This document shows positions 45,968 through 55,428 of a stretch of 64,000 nucleotides of DNA, piece after piece. Every line of letters begins with the position of its first letter. Within the stretch, counting starts at the first letter, position 1. The position numbers were made by a program, and so were the translations under genes. Source of the stretch: Chelatococcus albus (lineage in GTDB: Bacteria > Pseudomonadota > Alphaproteobacteria > Rhizobiales > Beijerinckiaceae); NCBI RefSeq assembly GCF_030067675.1, contig NZ_JASJEV010000003.1:62001-126000 (forward strand). Reading direction: 5' to 3'. The notes under the pieces were generated by a model. It was not told where the DNA came from. It did no database searches and was given only the letters and a program-made list of their open reading frames with translations.

Positions 45968-46825
45968 CTAGAGACCGTAACGGCTCCACAAGGCCCGGTC
46001 CTCGACGGCGGCCAGAAGCGCGCCGGCATCGAAGCGGGCGGCCGTCTCTGCCGAGGCGCCCAGCAGGCGTCCGAGCCCGAAGGGCCGCGGCCCCTCCACG
46101 AGGCGGAGCTGCACCTTCTCGCCGAAGCGCTCGCGCATCACCGCGCGCAGGTCCCCGATGCCGTCAGCCAGGCCCAGATCGACGGCCTCCGCGCCGGTCC
46201 AGAAGGCCCCCGAGAACAGCGTGGCGTCGTCGCCCTTGAGGCGCGCGCCTCGGCGCTCCTTCACGAGGTCGATGAAATGCGCATGGATGAGGCCCTGCAC
46301 CCGCTTCAGGCGCTCGACATCGGCGTCACGCTCCGGCCGGAACGGGTCGAGGATCACCTTCTCCTCCCCAGCTGCATAAACACGACGATCGATGCCGATG
46401 CGCTCGATGAGCTTGTCGAAGCCGAAGCCCGCCGCAACAACGCCGATCGACCCCACGATCGAAGCCGGATCGACGAAGATCTCGTCCGCAGCGAGCGCCA
46501 GCATGTAGCCTCCCGAAGCGGCAGCGTCCTCGGCGAAGGCAAAGACCGACACCTTCTTCTCCTCCGCAAGCGCCCGGATGCGCCGCATGATGAGATGCGA
46601 CTGCACCGCCGAGCCACCCGGCGAGTTGATCGTAAGGGCCACCGCCTTGATGTCTGGGATGGAGAAGGCCGCCTGCAGCCGCACCGCGAGCGTCGCGAGC
46701 GACAGGGACTGGCGGAACGGCATCGGGATCCCGATCGGACCGGCGAGACGCACCACCGGCACGAGCGGCGTGCGCGCGCGGAACCGCGCCGGGACGAGAC
46801 GATGAAAGGGCTTGGGCAATCGCAT
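45968..46825 (-). CDS. S49 family peptidase, SppA-like
   Basis: A 285-residue serine protease of the signal-peptide-peptidase A family, short single-domain form. PVVRLAGPIG starts the core. INSPGGSAVQSHLIMRRIRAL and AASGGYMLALAADEIFVDP carry the nucleophilic Ser, and SIVGSIGVV follows. The general-base Lys lies further on. Such enzymes clear membrane signal peptides. ATG 46825 is preferred: the upstream 21 codons to ATG 46888 show AT-rich third positions unlike coding DNA here, although that ATG has a better ribosome-binding site (AGAGGTG). Confidence 0.9.
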   Translation of the reverse strand: MRLPKPFHRLVPARFRARTPLVPVVRLAGPIGIPMPFRQSLSLATLAVRLQAAFSIPDIKAVALTINSPGGSAVQSHLIMRRIRALAEEKKVSVFAFAEDAAASGGYMLALAADEIFVDPASIVGSIGVVAAGFGFDKLIERIGIDRRVYAAGEEKVILDPFRPERDADVERLKRVQGLIHAHFIDLVKERRGARLKGDDATLFSGAFWTGAEAVDLGLADGIGDLRAVMRERFGEKVQLRLVEGPRPFGLGRLLGASAETAARFDAGALLAAVEDRALWSRYGL

Positions 46826-47205
46826 GATGGGAGCGGTAATCTGGGCCGAAGTCGACGTTATATCAACCGCAAGAAATGCGGAACGCATCCAGCACCTCTT
46901 ACAGAGGTATGAACGGTCGGCTTTTCAAGGAGATAGTGGAAGCGCCCGGTCGCCGCCCGCACAGAGGGTCGCCGGCATGCCTCCGCAGCGGGCCGCTGGG
47001 CCTGGCGTTGGTCCCTTCGCCGGAACAATCGCGCGGTCCCTGCCGTTTCACGGGGAGAGTGAACCACATGCGCAGATCCTTGGGCCGTGCAGCCTGCGTT
47101 CAGCTTGCCCGCGATAGATTCGGTCCATTGTCGCATCCTGACGGGTCGTGCTGCGGGACGAGCCGTGTGCCGACTGCCAAGGCCCGTCGACCCAGGAGGA
47201 ACGTG
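46826..47205. other. 380-nt gap without a supported gene
   Basis: Lies between the divergent SppA-like gene and a secreted-protein gene. A minus-strand TTGATA at about 46860-46865 may be a -35 element for the peptidase. Open frames (46876 plus, 46858-47136 minus) show no conserved features. Nothing else recognised. Confidence 0.5.
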
Positions 47206-47523
47206 ATGAAGTCCGCCCTTGCGAAACTCGCGTTGCTCGCCGCGCTCGTGCTGGGCGCACCGCTCGCGGTGTCCCCCGCCTCAGCGGCATCGATCCCGAC
47301 CGCCTCGGCGCTCGCCGTGCAGATGGACCTCGTCCAGGTCGAGAAGGCGACCCACTATCACTACGGGCCGCGCTACTACGGCCCGCGCTACTACTATGGC
47401 CCGCGCTACTACGGCCCGCGCCCCTACTATCGACCCTACGGCTACTATCACCGCCCGCGCGTCGTCTGCCGCGTGCGCTACACGGCCTGGGGACCACGGC
47501 GCGTGTGCTGGCGCCGCTGGTAA
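47206..47523 (+). CDS. small secreted Tyr/Pro/Arg-repeat protein
   Basis: A 105-residue protein: signal peptide to about residue 28 (LALLAALVLGAPLAVSPASA), then a Tyr-rich repeat block (GPRYYGPRYYYGPRYYGPR, unit about GPRYY) and a basic C-terminus with two cysteines (RVVCRVRYTAWGPRRVCWRRW). AGGAGGA precedes ATG 47206. Related repeats are common in secreted proteins of Hyphomicrobiales with no known role. First of three consecutive small exported proteins on this strand. Confidence 0.7.
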   Translation: MKSALAKLALLAALVLGAPLAVSPASAASIPTASALAVQMDLVQVEKATHYHYGPRYYGPRYYYGPRYYGPRPYYRPYGYYHRPRVVCRVRYTAWGPRRVCWRRW

Positions 47524-47633
47524 GTGACGGATCGGATCGCCTCATTTGCGAACGGGGCCGCAAGGTCCCGTTCATTCGTTTCAGGCATGATCCCGCGCGT
47601 AGGCAGCGGGGCAGGCGCGGAGGACCGAAGGCA

Positions 47634-47945
47634 ATGGAACGGAAGACGATGCGCCGTCGGCTGACCCGTGTCCTCGCGGGCACCCTCACCTTGGCCGGCG
47701 CGGCACTGGCTGCACCTGCGGCCAGTGCGGGTGGCGACATCGTGATCATCGAGCACGACCGCCGCATCGATGTCCGCGGCGAGCCGATCTGGAACCGGCC
47801 ACGTTACGGCGGCCCCGACTACAACAGTCCCACGCCCCGCGCCGCCTTTGCCCATCCGGGCGGGCCACCGACTTGCCTCGCCTACGACGTGCACTACTGG
47901 AGAGGGCGATCCTGGGTCGGCGAACTCCTCCATCCTTGCGACTGA
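47634..47945 (+). CDS. small secreted protein, two cysteines
   Basis: A 103-residue exported protein with signal peptide (RRLTRVLAGTLTLAGAALAAP, cleavage near ASA-GG). The mature part DIVIIEHDRRIDVRGEPIWN has Cys in PTCLAYDVHYW and in LHPCD at the very end. Two candidate starts, ATG 47634 and 47649; the first has GGAGG at about 10 nt. No family recognised. It follows the Tyr-repeat protein by 110 nt and precedes another small exported protein by 64 nt. Confidence 0.65.
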   Translation: MERKTMRRRLTRVLAGTLTLAGAALAAPAASAGGDIVIIEHDRRIDVRGEPIWNRPRYGGPDYNSPTPRAAFAHPGGPPTCLAYDVHYWRGRSWVGELLHPCD

Positions 47946-48009
47946 TCCCCGCCGATCGGCGGCGGATCGTCGCCTGCCCAGCCCATTGCCCAACGAAGAG
48001 TTGTCGCCG

Positions 48010-48279
48010 ATGCGCCTCGCAGCAGCCCTTCTGTCGCTGGCCGTTCTCACGGGAGCAGCTTCGGCATCGCCCTTGCACCCTGCCGCCCCCCTCGGCGGGA
48101 ATGGCCTTGCCGTCCCGGCCTTCTTCGACCGGCCGCCCGCCGATCCGCGTGACTTCTATCCCTACCCGGCCTTCCGGCCCTACGACTACTTCTACTACCG
48201 CCCCGGCTGCCGCTGGCGGTGGGTGCGCTACTGGGACGGCGTGACCTGGGTGCGCGAGCGCAAGCGCATCTGCCGATAA
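48010..48279 (+). CDS. small secreted aromatic/Arg-rich protein
   Basis: An 89-residue exported protein. Signal peptide MRLAAALLSLAVLTGAASA. The mature part is Pro/Tyr-rich (DFYPYPAFRPYDYFYYRPG) and ends CRWRWVRYWDGVTWVRERKR plus a terminal ICR, giving two cysteines that bracket a Trp/Arg strand. The ending resembles that of the protein at 47206. The ribosome-binding site is weak (GAAGAG). Unknown function; third of the local trio. Confidence 0.65.
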   Translation: MRLAAALLSLAVLTGAASASPLHPAAPLGGNGLAVPAFFDRPPADPRDFYPYPAFRPYDYFYYRPGCRWRWVRYWDGVTWVRERKRICR

Positions 48280-48315
48280 TGCCACCCGGTTCCACTTGCA
48301 GCGTCAGCTGGCGCC

Positions 48316-49098
48316 CTATGGCAGGCCGATCAGCGCCTCACCCCGGTGGATCGCCTCCGCCTCGGGAGTGAAGCGTCCGTCCGCGCCGTGGAGGATCAGC
48401 GGCGGCAGGAGGCTGATGCCCGCCCGGCTGCCCCGAATGCCGGCGACGAGCACACGGATCGCCGGTGCGTCCACCCGTGCATGCACCGGCTTGATGGCCA
48501 CTGCACCGAAGCGGCCGGCAAGCCCCGCAAGCAGGCCGGCGAGTGCATCGGCGCGGTGAATGAGCACGAGTCGCCCGCCCGGCTTCAGGAGATCCGCCGC
48601 GGCACGCAGCCAGCCGTCGAGACCCGTCCCGTCCATCACATGCGCGGCCCGCCTCCGCTCGTCGGGCGAGCGGCGCGCCTTGCCCGCTTCGAAGAAGGGC
48701 GGATTGGTCAGGACGACATCCGCCACCTCCGCCATGAGCCCCGCCGCCCGGCGGGCGCTGCCTCTGGCGAGGATATCGGCCTGGATGACCTGCGTCCGCG
48801 TCTCGACATCGTTGAGGACGGCGTTCTCGCGTGCCAGTGCGGCCATCGCCGCATCGCGCTCCACGAGCACGATTCGCGCATCGGGTACCCGAAGGGCCAC
48901 GGCTAGACCCACCGTCCCGACGCCGGCGCCGAGATCGACCACCGTTGCGCCCGCAACCGGCCCCGCTGCTGCGGCGAGCAGCACGGCATCGGTGCCGGCG
49001 CGATGCCCCCGGCGTGGCTGGCGCAACACGAGACGCCCGCCGACGAGCCTGTCTTCGACGATGTCGACAGAGTGGGTCGCGCCGAAGGCTTCAGTCAT
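48316..49098 (-). CDS. tRNA1(Val) (adenine-N6)-methyltransferase-like protein (TrmN6/YfiC family)
   Basis: A 260-residue SAM methyltransferase. The N-terminal LVLRQPRRGHRAGTDAVLLAA is typical of TrmN6-like enzymes. Motif I is DLGAGVGTVGLAVALRVP, motif II an acidic VERD, and the catalytic motif NPPFF (VVLTNPPFFEAGKARR) is that of exocyclic-amine methyltransferases. ATG 49098 overlaps the preceding DUF2007 gene's stop by 8 nt, indicating translational coupling. tRNA target is likely but not certain. Confidence 0.88.
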   Translation of the reverse strand: MTEAFGATHSVDIVEDRLVGGRLVLRQPRRGHRAGTDAVLLAAAAGPVAGATVVDLGAGVGTVGLAVALRVPDARIVLVERDAAMAALARENAVLNDVETRTQVIQADILARGSARRAAGLMAEVADVVLTNPPFFEAGKARRSPDERRRAAHVMDGTGLDGWLRAAADLLKPGGRLVLIHRADALAGLLAGLAGRFGAVAIKPVHARVDAPAIRVLVAGIRGSRAGISLLPPLILHGADGRFTPEAEAIHRGEALIGLP

Positions 49099-49315
49099 CC
49101 CGCAGTTCCTTCGCGAGGCCCGCCCCGCGCAACAGACGCCGCGCTCGCTCGACATCTTCGGCCGGCACCAGCACGCGTCGCTGCAGCGCGCCGATCGATC
49201 CCTCCAGCACGCTCATATGGCCGTCGGCGACGAAACAGGCGATGCCGGCCTCTTCGAGCAGCGCTTCGGCGAAGCCGATGACGACGAGATCGTTGGTACG
49301 GATGAGCTCGACCAT
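49091..49315 (-). CDS. DUF2007 domain protein
   Basis: A 74-residue protein, essentially one DUF2007 domain: ELIRTNDLVVIGFAEALLEE, then GIACFVADGHMSVLEG and RRVLVPAEDVERARRLL. These small proteins have an ACT/PII-like fold and are called putative signal-transducing proteins without known function. It starts at ATG 49315 and overlaps the methyltransferase start by 8 nt, a pairing I recall from other Hyphomicrobiales. A near-perfect inverted repeat lies upstream at 49345-49372. Confidence 0.85.
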   Translation of the reverse strand: MVELIRTNDLVVIGFAEALLEEAGIACFVADGHMSVLEGSIGALQRRVLVPAEDVERARRLLRGAGLAKELRDD

Positions 49316-49344
49316 GCGTGCGACCATTGCGTGCGTGCAAGAGC

Positions 49345-49372
49345 CTTGCGGCAACGGCGCGGTTGCGGCAAG
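49345..49372. promoter_or_regulatory. near-perfect 11-bp inverted repeat
   Basis: CTTGCGGCAAC (49345-49355) and GTTGCGGCAAG (49362-49372) match as inverted arms at 10 of 11 positions across a 6-nt centre. It lies between the divergent DUF2007 gene and polyprenyl synthase gene, so it could control either. Confidence 0.4.
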
Positions 49373-49456
49373 CCCCGTGCGCATGTCAGGGTGCGCCGCC
49401 GCTCATGCTGCGATGCATCGCGCTGCGGAGGCCTGTGCCGAACGGAGGAGTACAAG

Positions 49457-50473
49457 GTGGGAGTCGTCGTTCCCCTCGAGGACAAGCCGGAGGAGCGCGC
49501 CGGGATCGAGCGCCTCGTGGCGCTGGTCGCGCCCGGCATGGAGAGCGTCAACCGGCTCATCCTGTCGCGGGTCGGCTCGGACGTGGCGATGATTCCCGAA
49601 GTGGCGAACCATCTCATCTCCTCCGGAGGCAAGCGCCTGCGGCCCATGCTTACCCTCGCCTGCGCGAGCCTTTGCGGCTATGCGGGCAACGGCGACGTCA
49701 AGCTCGCGGCGAGCGTCGAGTTCATGCACACAGCAACCCTCCTGCACGACGATGTCGTGGACGAGAGCGACATGCGGCGGGGCAAGCTCGCGGCGCGCAT
49801 GCTGTGGGGCAACGAAGCGAGCGTGCTCGTCGGCGATTTCCTCCTCGGCCAGGCCTTCAAGATGATGGTCGAGGTCGGATCCCTGCCGGCGCTCGACGTG
49901 CTCGCCACTGCCGCTGCGGTCATCGCCGAGGGCGAGGTGTGGCAGCTCTCCGCTGCCAAGAACACGGCCACCACCGAGGACGACTATCTCGCCGTGGTGC
50001 GCGCCAAGACGGCAGCCCTCTTCGCAGCCGCCTGCGAAGTCGGCCCCATCATCGCCGGCCGCGCCAAGGCCGAGCAGGCCGCCTGCCGCAGCTACGGCAC
50101 CAATCTCGGCATCGCCTTCCAGCTCGTGGACGACGCGCTCGACTACGGCGGCACCAGCACGAAACTCGGCAAGAACGTCGGCGACGATTTCCGCGAGGGC
50201 AAGATCACCCTGCCCGTCGTGCTCTCCTTCCGCCGCGGTTCGGATGAGGAACGCGCCTTCTGGGCGCGTACGCTCGAGCAGGGCGAGATAGCCGAGGGCG
50301 ACCTCGATTACGCCATCGCCATCATGCGCCGCCACAAGGCGCTCGAAGACACCATCGAGCGCGCCCGCCACTACGGCGCGATGGCGCGCGATGCGCTCGC
50401 CCTGTTCCCCGACGGCGAGATGAAGCGGGCGCTGCTCGAGACAGTCGATTTCTGCATCGCGCGCGCCCATTGA
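49457..50473 (+). CDS. polyprenyl diphosphate synthase (octaprenyl/decaprenyl type)
   Basis: A 338-residue all-trans prenyltransferase that elongates isoprenoid diphosphates to the side chain of ubiquinone. It has SGGKRLRPMLTLACA, the first Asp-rich motif LLHDDVVDESDMRRG, FLLGQAFKMMVE, and the second Asp-rich motif QLVDDALDYGG followed by KNVGDDFREGKITLPVVL. Start is GTG 49457: GGAGGAG ends 6 nt before it, and the longer frame upstream covers the divergent gene. Chain length cannot be fixed by eye. Its substrates come from the MEP pathway (dxs, ispE in this window). Confidence 0.94.
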   Translation: MGVVVPLEDKPEERAGIERLVALVAPGMESVNRLILSRVGSDVAMIPEVANHLISSGGKRLRPMLTLACASLCGYAGNGDVKLAASVEFMHTATLLHDDVVDESDMRRGKLAARMLWGNEASVLVGDFLLGQAFKMMVEVGSLPALDVLATAAAVIAEGEVWQLSAAKNTATTEDDYLAVVRAKTAALFAAACEVGPIIAGRAKAEQAACRSYGTNLGIAFQLVDDALDYGGTSTKLGKNVGDDFREGKITLPVVLSFRRGSDEERAFWARTLEQGEIAEGDLDYAIAIMRRHKALEDTIERARHYGAMARDALALFPDGEMKRALLETVDFCIARAH

Positions 50474-50498
50474 GTTGCGCGAACCGGGCGCGACGTCC

Positions 50499-51368
50499 TC
50501 ACCGGAGCGCGGTCCCCCGCACCCACCATCGTGGATGCCGCGCGAGAATCGCCCGGCGCGCCTGCGCCGCCGCCCGGCAATCGTCGAAGAGGCCGAAGAC
50601 GGTGGCGCCCGAGCCGGACATGCGGGCAAGGCGGCAACCGGGCACGGCCCTCACGGCCGAAAGTGCCTCGCCGATGGCGGGGGCTAGCCTCATCGCCGGC
50701 ACTTCGAGATCGTTGCGCGCCGCTGCGAGAGCGGTAATGACCCGGTCTGGCCCTCCGGCAATAGGCAAGGCCGGATGCGACGCCCCCCTTGCCATCTCGC
50801 CGTGCGAGAGGCCGAGCGCGCGGAAGACGGCCGCCGTCTCCACCGCCACGCCCGGATTGACGAGCACGGCAAAGAGCGGAGGCAGAGCGAGCGGTGGGCC
50901 AAGGTTTTCGCCTGCCCCGCCCATGCGGCGCGCGCGGCTTGCGAGGCAGACGGGAACGTCCGCGCCGGTGGCGCGCGCCGCGGCGAGAATTGCCGGATGA
51001 TCGGAGGCGATGCCGTTGGCCCGGGCGATGAGGCGCAGCGCCGCCGCCGCATCCGCCGAGCCGCCGCCGATGCCGGCCGCGACCGGCAGGCGCTTGAGGA
51101 GGTGGAAGGCGCCGAGCTTCGCGCCAGGGAATCGCTCGGCAAAGGCGCGCGCCGCCTTGAGGACGAGGTTCTCGCCGCCCGCTCCCGCAGCTTGCGCCAT
51201 CGGCCCGTCCACGACGAGCGACAGGCTGTCGCCCGTTGCGAGAGTCACACGGTCGGCGCATCCGGCGAAGGCAACGAGGCTGTCAAGCTCGTGATAGCCG
51301 TCCGTCCGCCGCCCGAGCACGTGCAGCGTCAGGTTGACCTTGGCGGGAGCGCGCTCGATCAGGATCAC
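50499..51368 (-). CDS. ispE: 4-diphosphocytidyl-2-C-methyl-D-erythritol kinase
   Basis: GHMP kinase phosphorylating CDP-methylerythritol, fourth step of the MEP pathway. The 289-residue protein shows [20 protein letters not shown] with the catalytic Lys, ELDSLVAF, the ATP-binding loop [18 protein letters not shown], and [14 protein letters not shown] at the third motif. GTG 51368 is chosen because homology begins at its second residue; the frame upstream overlaps the TPR gene's 3' end. It is 77 nt downstream of the TPR gene and convergent with the polyprenyl synthase. Confidence 0.95.
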   Translation of the reverse strand: MILIERAPAKVNLTLHVLGRRTDGYHELDSLVAFAGCADRVTLATGDSLSLVVDGPMAQAAGAGGENLVLKAARAFAERFPGAKLGAFHLLKRLPVAAGIGGGSADAAAALRLIARANGIASDHPAILAAARATGADVPVCLASRARRMGGAGENLGPPLALPPLFAVLVNPGVAVETAAVFRALGLSHGEMARGASHPALPIAGGPDRVITALAAARNDLEVPAMRLAPAIGEALSAVRAVPGCRLARMSGSGATVFGLFDDCRAAAQARRAILARHPRWWVRGTALR

Positions 51369-51445
51369 GGCGCGACCGCCGGGATGAGGACGCGCACCGC
51401 CTCGCACCGACCAGCCATCGGCCCCGCCGCTCCGCTCAACGGGCG

Positions 51446-53275
51446 TCACCCGCCGTTCTTGTCCTTGCCCGCCTTGTCCGGGTCCGCCTCGGCGGCGGCA
51501 GGCTTGTCCGCCTCCACCAGCCCCTCGACGAGCTTCTTCTCGATCTTCACGAGATCCTCGGGCTCGGGGCCGAGATCCTTGGCGTGGGTCCACTGGAACT
51601 TCGCCTCGAGCCTGCGCCCGACCTTCCAATAGGCGTCGCCGAGGTGGTCGTTGATCGTCGGGTCCGAAGGCTTGAGCTCGATGGCGCGCTCGAGCTCCCG
51701 CACCGCGTCGTCATAGCGGCCGAGGCGGTAGTAGGCCCAGCCCAGGCTGTCGACGATATAGCCGTCGCGCGGGCGCAGCTCGACGGCGCGTTTGAGCATC
51801 TGGAAGGCTTCGTCGAGGTTGATGCCCTGATCGACCCAGGAATAGCCGAGATAGTTGAGCACAAGCGCCCGGTCACGGCCGATGCTCTCGGGCGCGAGCT
51901 CCAGCGCCTTCTTGAAGTCTGCCTCGGCCTTCGGCCATTGCTTGGCCCGCTCGTAGGCGATGCCGCGGAAGTAGAACATCGTCCAGTGGCTGCGGTCAGG
52001 CGTGCCGATCCTGGCGATGGCCTTGCTGTAGGTCTCGGCCGATTCGGCGAAATTCTTGCGCGTGCGCTGCAGGTTGCCGAGCGCGGTGAGTGCCTCGACA
52101 TTGTCGGGCTCGGCCTTCACGAGCCCCTCGAGATGCTTGAGCGCCTCGTCGGACTTGCCGAGGGCCTCGTAGGCGAGGCCGATCTGCACGTCGGCATTGG
52201 CCCGCACCGGCGAGTCGGCCGGCACGGCATCGTAGACGGCGATCGCCGACTCGTACTGCTTCAGGCGCTCGAGAATGTCCCCGAGCGTGATCATGGCCAG
52301 CACGTGCTTGGGATCGAGATGGAGCGCGAGGCGCAGGTAGATCATCGCCGCCAGCTCGTCGCCCTGGCTGTTGCCGGCCGCTCCCAGGCCATAGAGCACC
52401 TCCGCCGCCCCCTGCTGCGGATTGCCGACGAGGGGGGCGAGCGGTTTGCCGGCCTTCAGGAGAGCGATCGCGTCGCGCACCAGGGGGTGGCGGGGCAGGA
52501 GCTTGTCGAAGGATTCGTACGCGTCGAGCGCGGCCTCGCGGCGGCCCTGGCTCGCCGCGAACCGGCCGTAGGCGTCGACGACGCGCAGGGTCGTGCGCTC
52601 CGCGTCATAGGCGGCCTTCAGACGCCGCTCCGCCTCAGCCCGGTCGCCGCCGACGGCGGCGATGAGCCCGGCATGATAGTCCCGGAAGATGTTGTAGGTG
52701 CTCTCGCCCTTCAGGCGCTCCACTGTGTCGAGGCCGCGCTTGTGCTGCCCGGAGCCGGCATAGCTCCAGGCCGACAGCAGCGTGGCCGTGATGTCGGCTG
52801 CCCGACCTCGACCGCCGCGCATCAGATGCTTGCGGGCGGTGTCGTAGCGCCTGGCCTTGAGGTCGCGCACGCCAAGCGCGAGCTGGGCGAGGCCGTTGTC
52901 GCGATCGCGCGCCGCCAGCCGCTCTGCGGCCCGGAAGGCCTCCTGCATCTCGCCGTCGGCGAGAAAGGCGACGAAGGCGCGTTCCATGAGTTCGGCATTG
53001 CGCGGATCGGCACGCAGCGCCTCGCGGAAATAGGCGGCCGCGGCGTTCGTGTCCCTCTGCGCCCCGGCGACGACGGCCGCGAGATAGTTGCCCTCGATGC
53101 TCTCGGCCGGCTCAAACGGTTCCGCCCGGTTCTCCATGGCCTGCGTGCCGCGCGCGGCCGCAGCCGGCCCCGTGGCGAGGAGCGCCGCGGTCGAAAGCGA
53201 AGTCGCAAGAAGGACGAGGCGCGCCGAGCGCTTGAAAATGGTGAGGGTCACAGGTCTTTCGCCGGTCACGGGCAT
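51446..53275 (-). CDS. exported tetratricopeptide-repeat protein
   Basis: A 609-residue TPR protein. After a signal peptide ([21 protein letters not shown]) about ten 34-residue helical repeats follow, for example [22 protein letters not shown], the [20 protein letters not shown] repeat and a [18 protein letters not shown] repeat. It ends with a charged Lys/Asp/Glu/Ala tail. Such proteins scaffold envelope complexes. ATG 53275 or GTG 53251 may be the start. The N-terminal open frame beyond 53275 is antisense shadow of ETF-QO's downstream region. It lies upstream of ispE, as is common in the Hyphomicrobiales (from memory). Confidence 0.88.
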   Translation of the reverse strand: MPVTGERPVTLTIFKRSARLVLLATSLSTAALLATGPAAAARGTQAMENRAEPFEPAESIEGNYLAAVVAGAQRDTNAAAAYFREALRADPRNAELMERAFVAFLADGEMQEAFRAAERLAARDRDNGLAQLALGVRDLKARRYDTARKHLMRGGRGRAADITATLLSAWSYAGSGQHKRGLDTVERLKGESTYNIFRDYHAGLIAAVGGDRAEAERRLKAAYDAERTTLRVVDAYGRFAASQGRREAALDAYESFDKLLPRHPLVRDAIALLKAGKPLAPLVGNPQQGAAEVLYGLGAAGNSQGDELAAMIYLRLALHLDPKHVLAMITLGDILERLKQYESAIAVYDAVPADSPVRANADVQIGLAYEALGKSDEALKHLEGLVKAEPDNVEALTALGNLQRTRKNFAESAETYSKAIARIGTPDRSHWTMFYFRGIAYERAKQWPKAEADFKKALELAPESIGRDRALVLNYLGYSWVDQGINLDEAFQMLKRAVELRPRDGYIVDSLGWAYYRLGRYDDAVRELERAIELKPSDPTINDHLGDAYWKVGRRLEAKFQWTHAKDLGPEPEDLVKIEKKLVEGLVEADKPAAAEADPDKAGKDKNGG

Positions 53276-53397
53276 GCGGATGGTGGCCCACCCCACGCCC
53301 GAAGCAGTCGGGATCGCACCGCACCATGCCGGGTTTGGACGCGAGGGGCAAGCCGCCGCGGGGTCGCGGCGGCGCCGGCAGCTCGCGGTCCGGCCCA

Positions 53398-55074
53398 TCA
53401 CATGTTGGGATAGTTCGGCCCGCCGCCGCCCTCGGGCGCGACCCAGGTGATGTTCTGGGCCGGGTCCTTGATGTCGCAGGTTTTGCAGTGAACGCAGTTC
53501 TGCGCGTTGATGACGAAGCGCGCGCCTGTCTTCGCCTGCGCGTCGTCGTAGACCACCTCGTACACCCCCGCCGGGCAGTAGAGTCGGGCCGGCTCTCCGT
53601 ACATCGGCAGGTTCTTGGAGACGGGAATCGCGGGATCGGCGAGCCGCAGGTGGACCGGCTGGTCCTCCTCGTGGTTGGTGTTCGACAGGAAGACAGACGA
53701 CAGCTTGTCGAAGGACACGACCCCATCCGGCTTCGGGTAGACGATGGGCTCGACCTCGTCGATCCGCTTCAGCGTGGCATGGTCCGGCTTGCCGTGCTTC
53801 AGCGTGCCGAAGACCGAGGCGTGGAAGAGCTCGTTCGTCCACATGTCGAAGCCACCGAGGACGACGCCCATCATGGTGCCGAGCTTCGACCACAGCGGCT
53901 TGACATTGCGCACGCGCTTGAGATCCCGGCCGATGTCGGACGAGCGCCAGGCCGCCTCGTAGTCCGCGAGCTCGTCGCCCGCCCGGCCGGCGGTGAGGGC
54001 GGCGAAGACGTGCTCGGCGCAGAGGATGCCAGAGAGCACGGCGTTGTGGCTGCCCTTGATGCGCGGCACGTTCATGAAGCCCGCCGCGCAGCCGATCAGC
54101 GCCCCGCCAGGGAAGCAGAGCTTCGGCACCGACTGGAAGCCGCCCTCCGTCAGCGCACGGGCGCCGTAGGCGATGCGCTTGCCGCCCTCGAAGGTCGAGC
54201 GGATGAGCGGATGCGTCTTGAAGCGCTGGAATTCGTCGAAGGGCGAGAGCGTCGGGTTCTGGTAGTTGAGATGCACCACGAAGCCGACCGACACGAGATG
54301 GTCGTCGAAGTGGTAGAGGAAGGAGCCGCCGCCGGTGCGGTTGTCGAGCGGCCAGCCGAAGGAATGCTGCACGAGGCCGGGCTTGAACTTGTCCGGCGCG
54401 ACCTGCCAGAGCTCCTTGAGGCCGATGCCGTATTTCTGCGGCTCGCGGCCGGCATCGAGGTCGAAGCGCGCGACGAGCTGCTTGGTGAGATGGCCGCGCG
54501 CGCCCTCCGCGAAGAGCACATACTTCCCGCGCAGCTCCATGCCGCGCGTGAACTCCGCCTTGGGCGTCCCGTCGCGGGCCACGCCCATGTCGCCGGTGGC
54601 GATGCCCGTCACCTCGCCGTTCGGCCCGAAGAGAACCTCGGCCGCGGCGAAACCGGGATAGATCTCGACGCCGAGCGCCTCGGCCTGCGCGCCGAGATAG
54701 CGCGTCACGGTGCCGAGCGAGCCGACGAAATTGCCGTGGTTGTTCATGAGCCGCGGCATCATGAAGTTCGGCAATCGCACGCCACCGGCCGGGCCGAGAT
54801 AGAGGAAGCGGTCCTCGCTCACCTGGGTCTTCAGCGGCCGCTCCGGATCCTCGCGCCAGGCGGGCAGGAGCCGGTCGAGCCCGACGGGGTCGATGACCGC
54901 GCCGGAGAGGATATGGGCGCCGACCTCCGAGCCCTTCTCCACGACCACGACGGCAAGCTCGGCCCCCGCCTCCGCGGCGAGCTGCTTCAGGCGGATCGCC
55001 GCGGCGAGCCCGGCGGGCCCCGCTCCCACGATCACGACGTCGTAGTCCATCCCCTCGCGTTCGGGCAGTTCCAT
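53398..55074 (-). CDS. electron transfer flavoprotein-ubiquinone oxidoreductase
   Basis: Membrane-associated ETF-QO, which passes electrons from acyl-CoA dehydrogenases via ETF to ubiquinone. The 558-residue protein has the FAD fold VVIVGAGPAGLAAAIRLK, EKGSEVGAHILSGAVIDP, FPGGALIGCAAGFMNVPRIK, and a C-terminal [4Fe-4S] ferredoxin-like domain with YCPAGVYE and NAQNCVHCKTCDIKDPAQN (four Cys). Length is usual. It stands alone on the minus strand. The long acyl-CoA dehydrogenase at 24.4-26.2 kb is one possible client; the ETF genes are not in the window. Confidence 0.97.
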   Translation of the reverse strand: MELPEREGMDYDVVIVGAGPAGLAAAIRLKQLAAEAGAELAVVVVEKGSEVGAHILSGAVIDPVGLDRLLPAWREDPERPLKTQVSEDRFLYLGPAGGVRLPNFMMPRLMNNHGNFVGSLGTVTRYLGAQAEALGVEIYPGFAAAEVLFGPNGEVTGIATGDMGVARDGTPKAEFTRGMELRGKYVLFAEGARGHLTKQLVARFDLDAGREPQKYGIGLKELWQVAPDKFKPGLVQHSFGWPLDNRTGGGSFLYHFDDHLVSVGFVVHLNYQNPTLSPFDEFQRFKTHPLIRSTFEGGKRIAYGARALTEGGFQSVPKLCFPGGALIGCAAGFMNVPRIKGSHNAVLSGILCAEHVFAALTAGRAGDELADYEAAWRSSDIGRDLKRVRNVKPLWSKLGTMMGVVLGGFDMWTNELFHASVFGTLKHGKPDHATLKRIDEVEPIVYPKPDGVVSFDKLSSVFLSNTNHEEDQPVHLRLADPAIPVSKNLPMYGEPARLYCPAGVYEVVYDDAQAKTGARFVINAQNCVHCKTCDIKDPAQNITWVAPEGGGGPNYPNM

Positions 55075-55428
55075 CGCGGCCTCCCTCTCGGTGGTGGTCC
55101 CGACGGCGAGCCGAGCCGTCGATCCGCCATTTGGTTTACATATGAACTATCTTCCCTGCCCCAGCAAGCGCGGCAAAGCGTGAGGTTTTGACGCATTCCA
55201 GACTGCGCGCCGCGACGCAAGGGCCTATTTCTTCATCCGTTGATGAGCCGCAGTCATGAAATGCCCAGGCGTGTCCGCCCATGCACCGGGCGCGCGCCCG
55301 CCGAACGCCCATCGGCATGGCTGGCCGATCATCCGCCGTGGTAATCACGCCGACCATCGTCGCCCGCGAACCGGACCTTCCCGTCCGGGATCGCCGCGCC
55401 AGGATCGCCGCACCAGGATCGTCGCATC
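55075..55428. promoter_or_regulatory. 354-nt divergent intergenic region
   Basis: Between the ETF-QO start and the EamA start. The part near 55130-55165 is AT-rich and probably holds the ETF-QO promoter. The right end consists of the tandem repeat at 55388-55429. No gene is supported. Confidence 0.5.

Noticed and set aside
46858-47136. 92-codon minus-strand frame upstream of the SppA-like gene
   Set aside because: No ribosome-binding site, no conserved segments, and third-position composition unlike neighbouring genes.
47340-47440. Nucleotide repeats in the Tyr-repeat protein gene considered as a DNA repeat element
   Set aside because: They follow codon periodicity and reflect the GPRYY peptide repeat inside a coding region.
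53326-55191. 621-codon plus-strand frame over ETF-QO
   Set aside because: ETF-QO on the minus strand shows all cofactor motifs; the plus frame has none.
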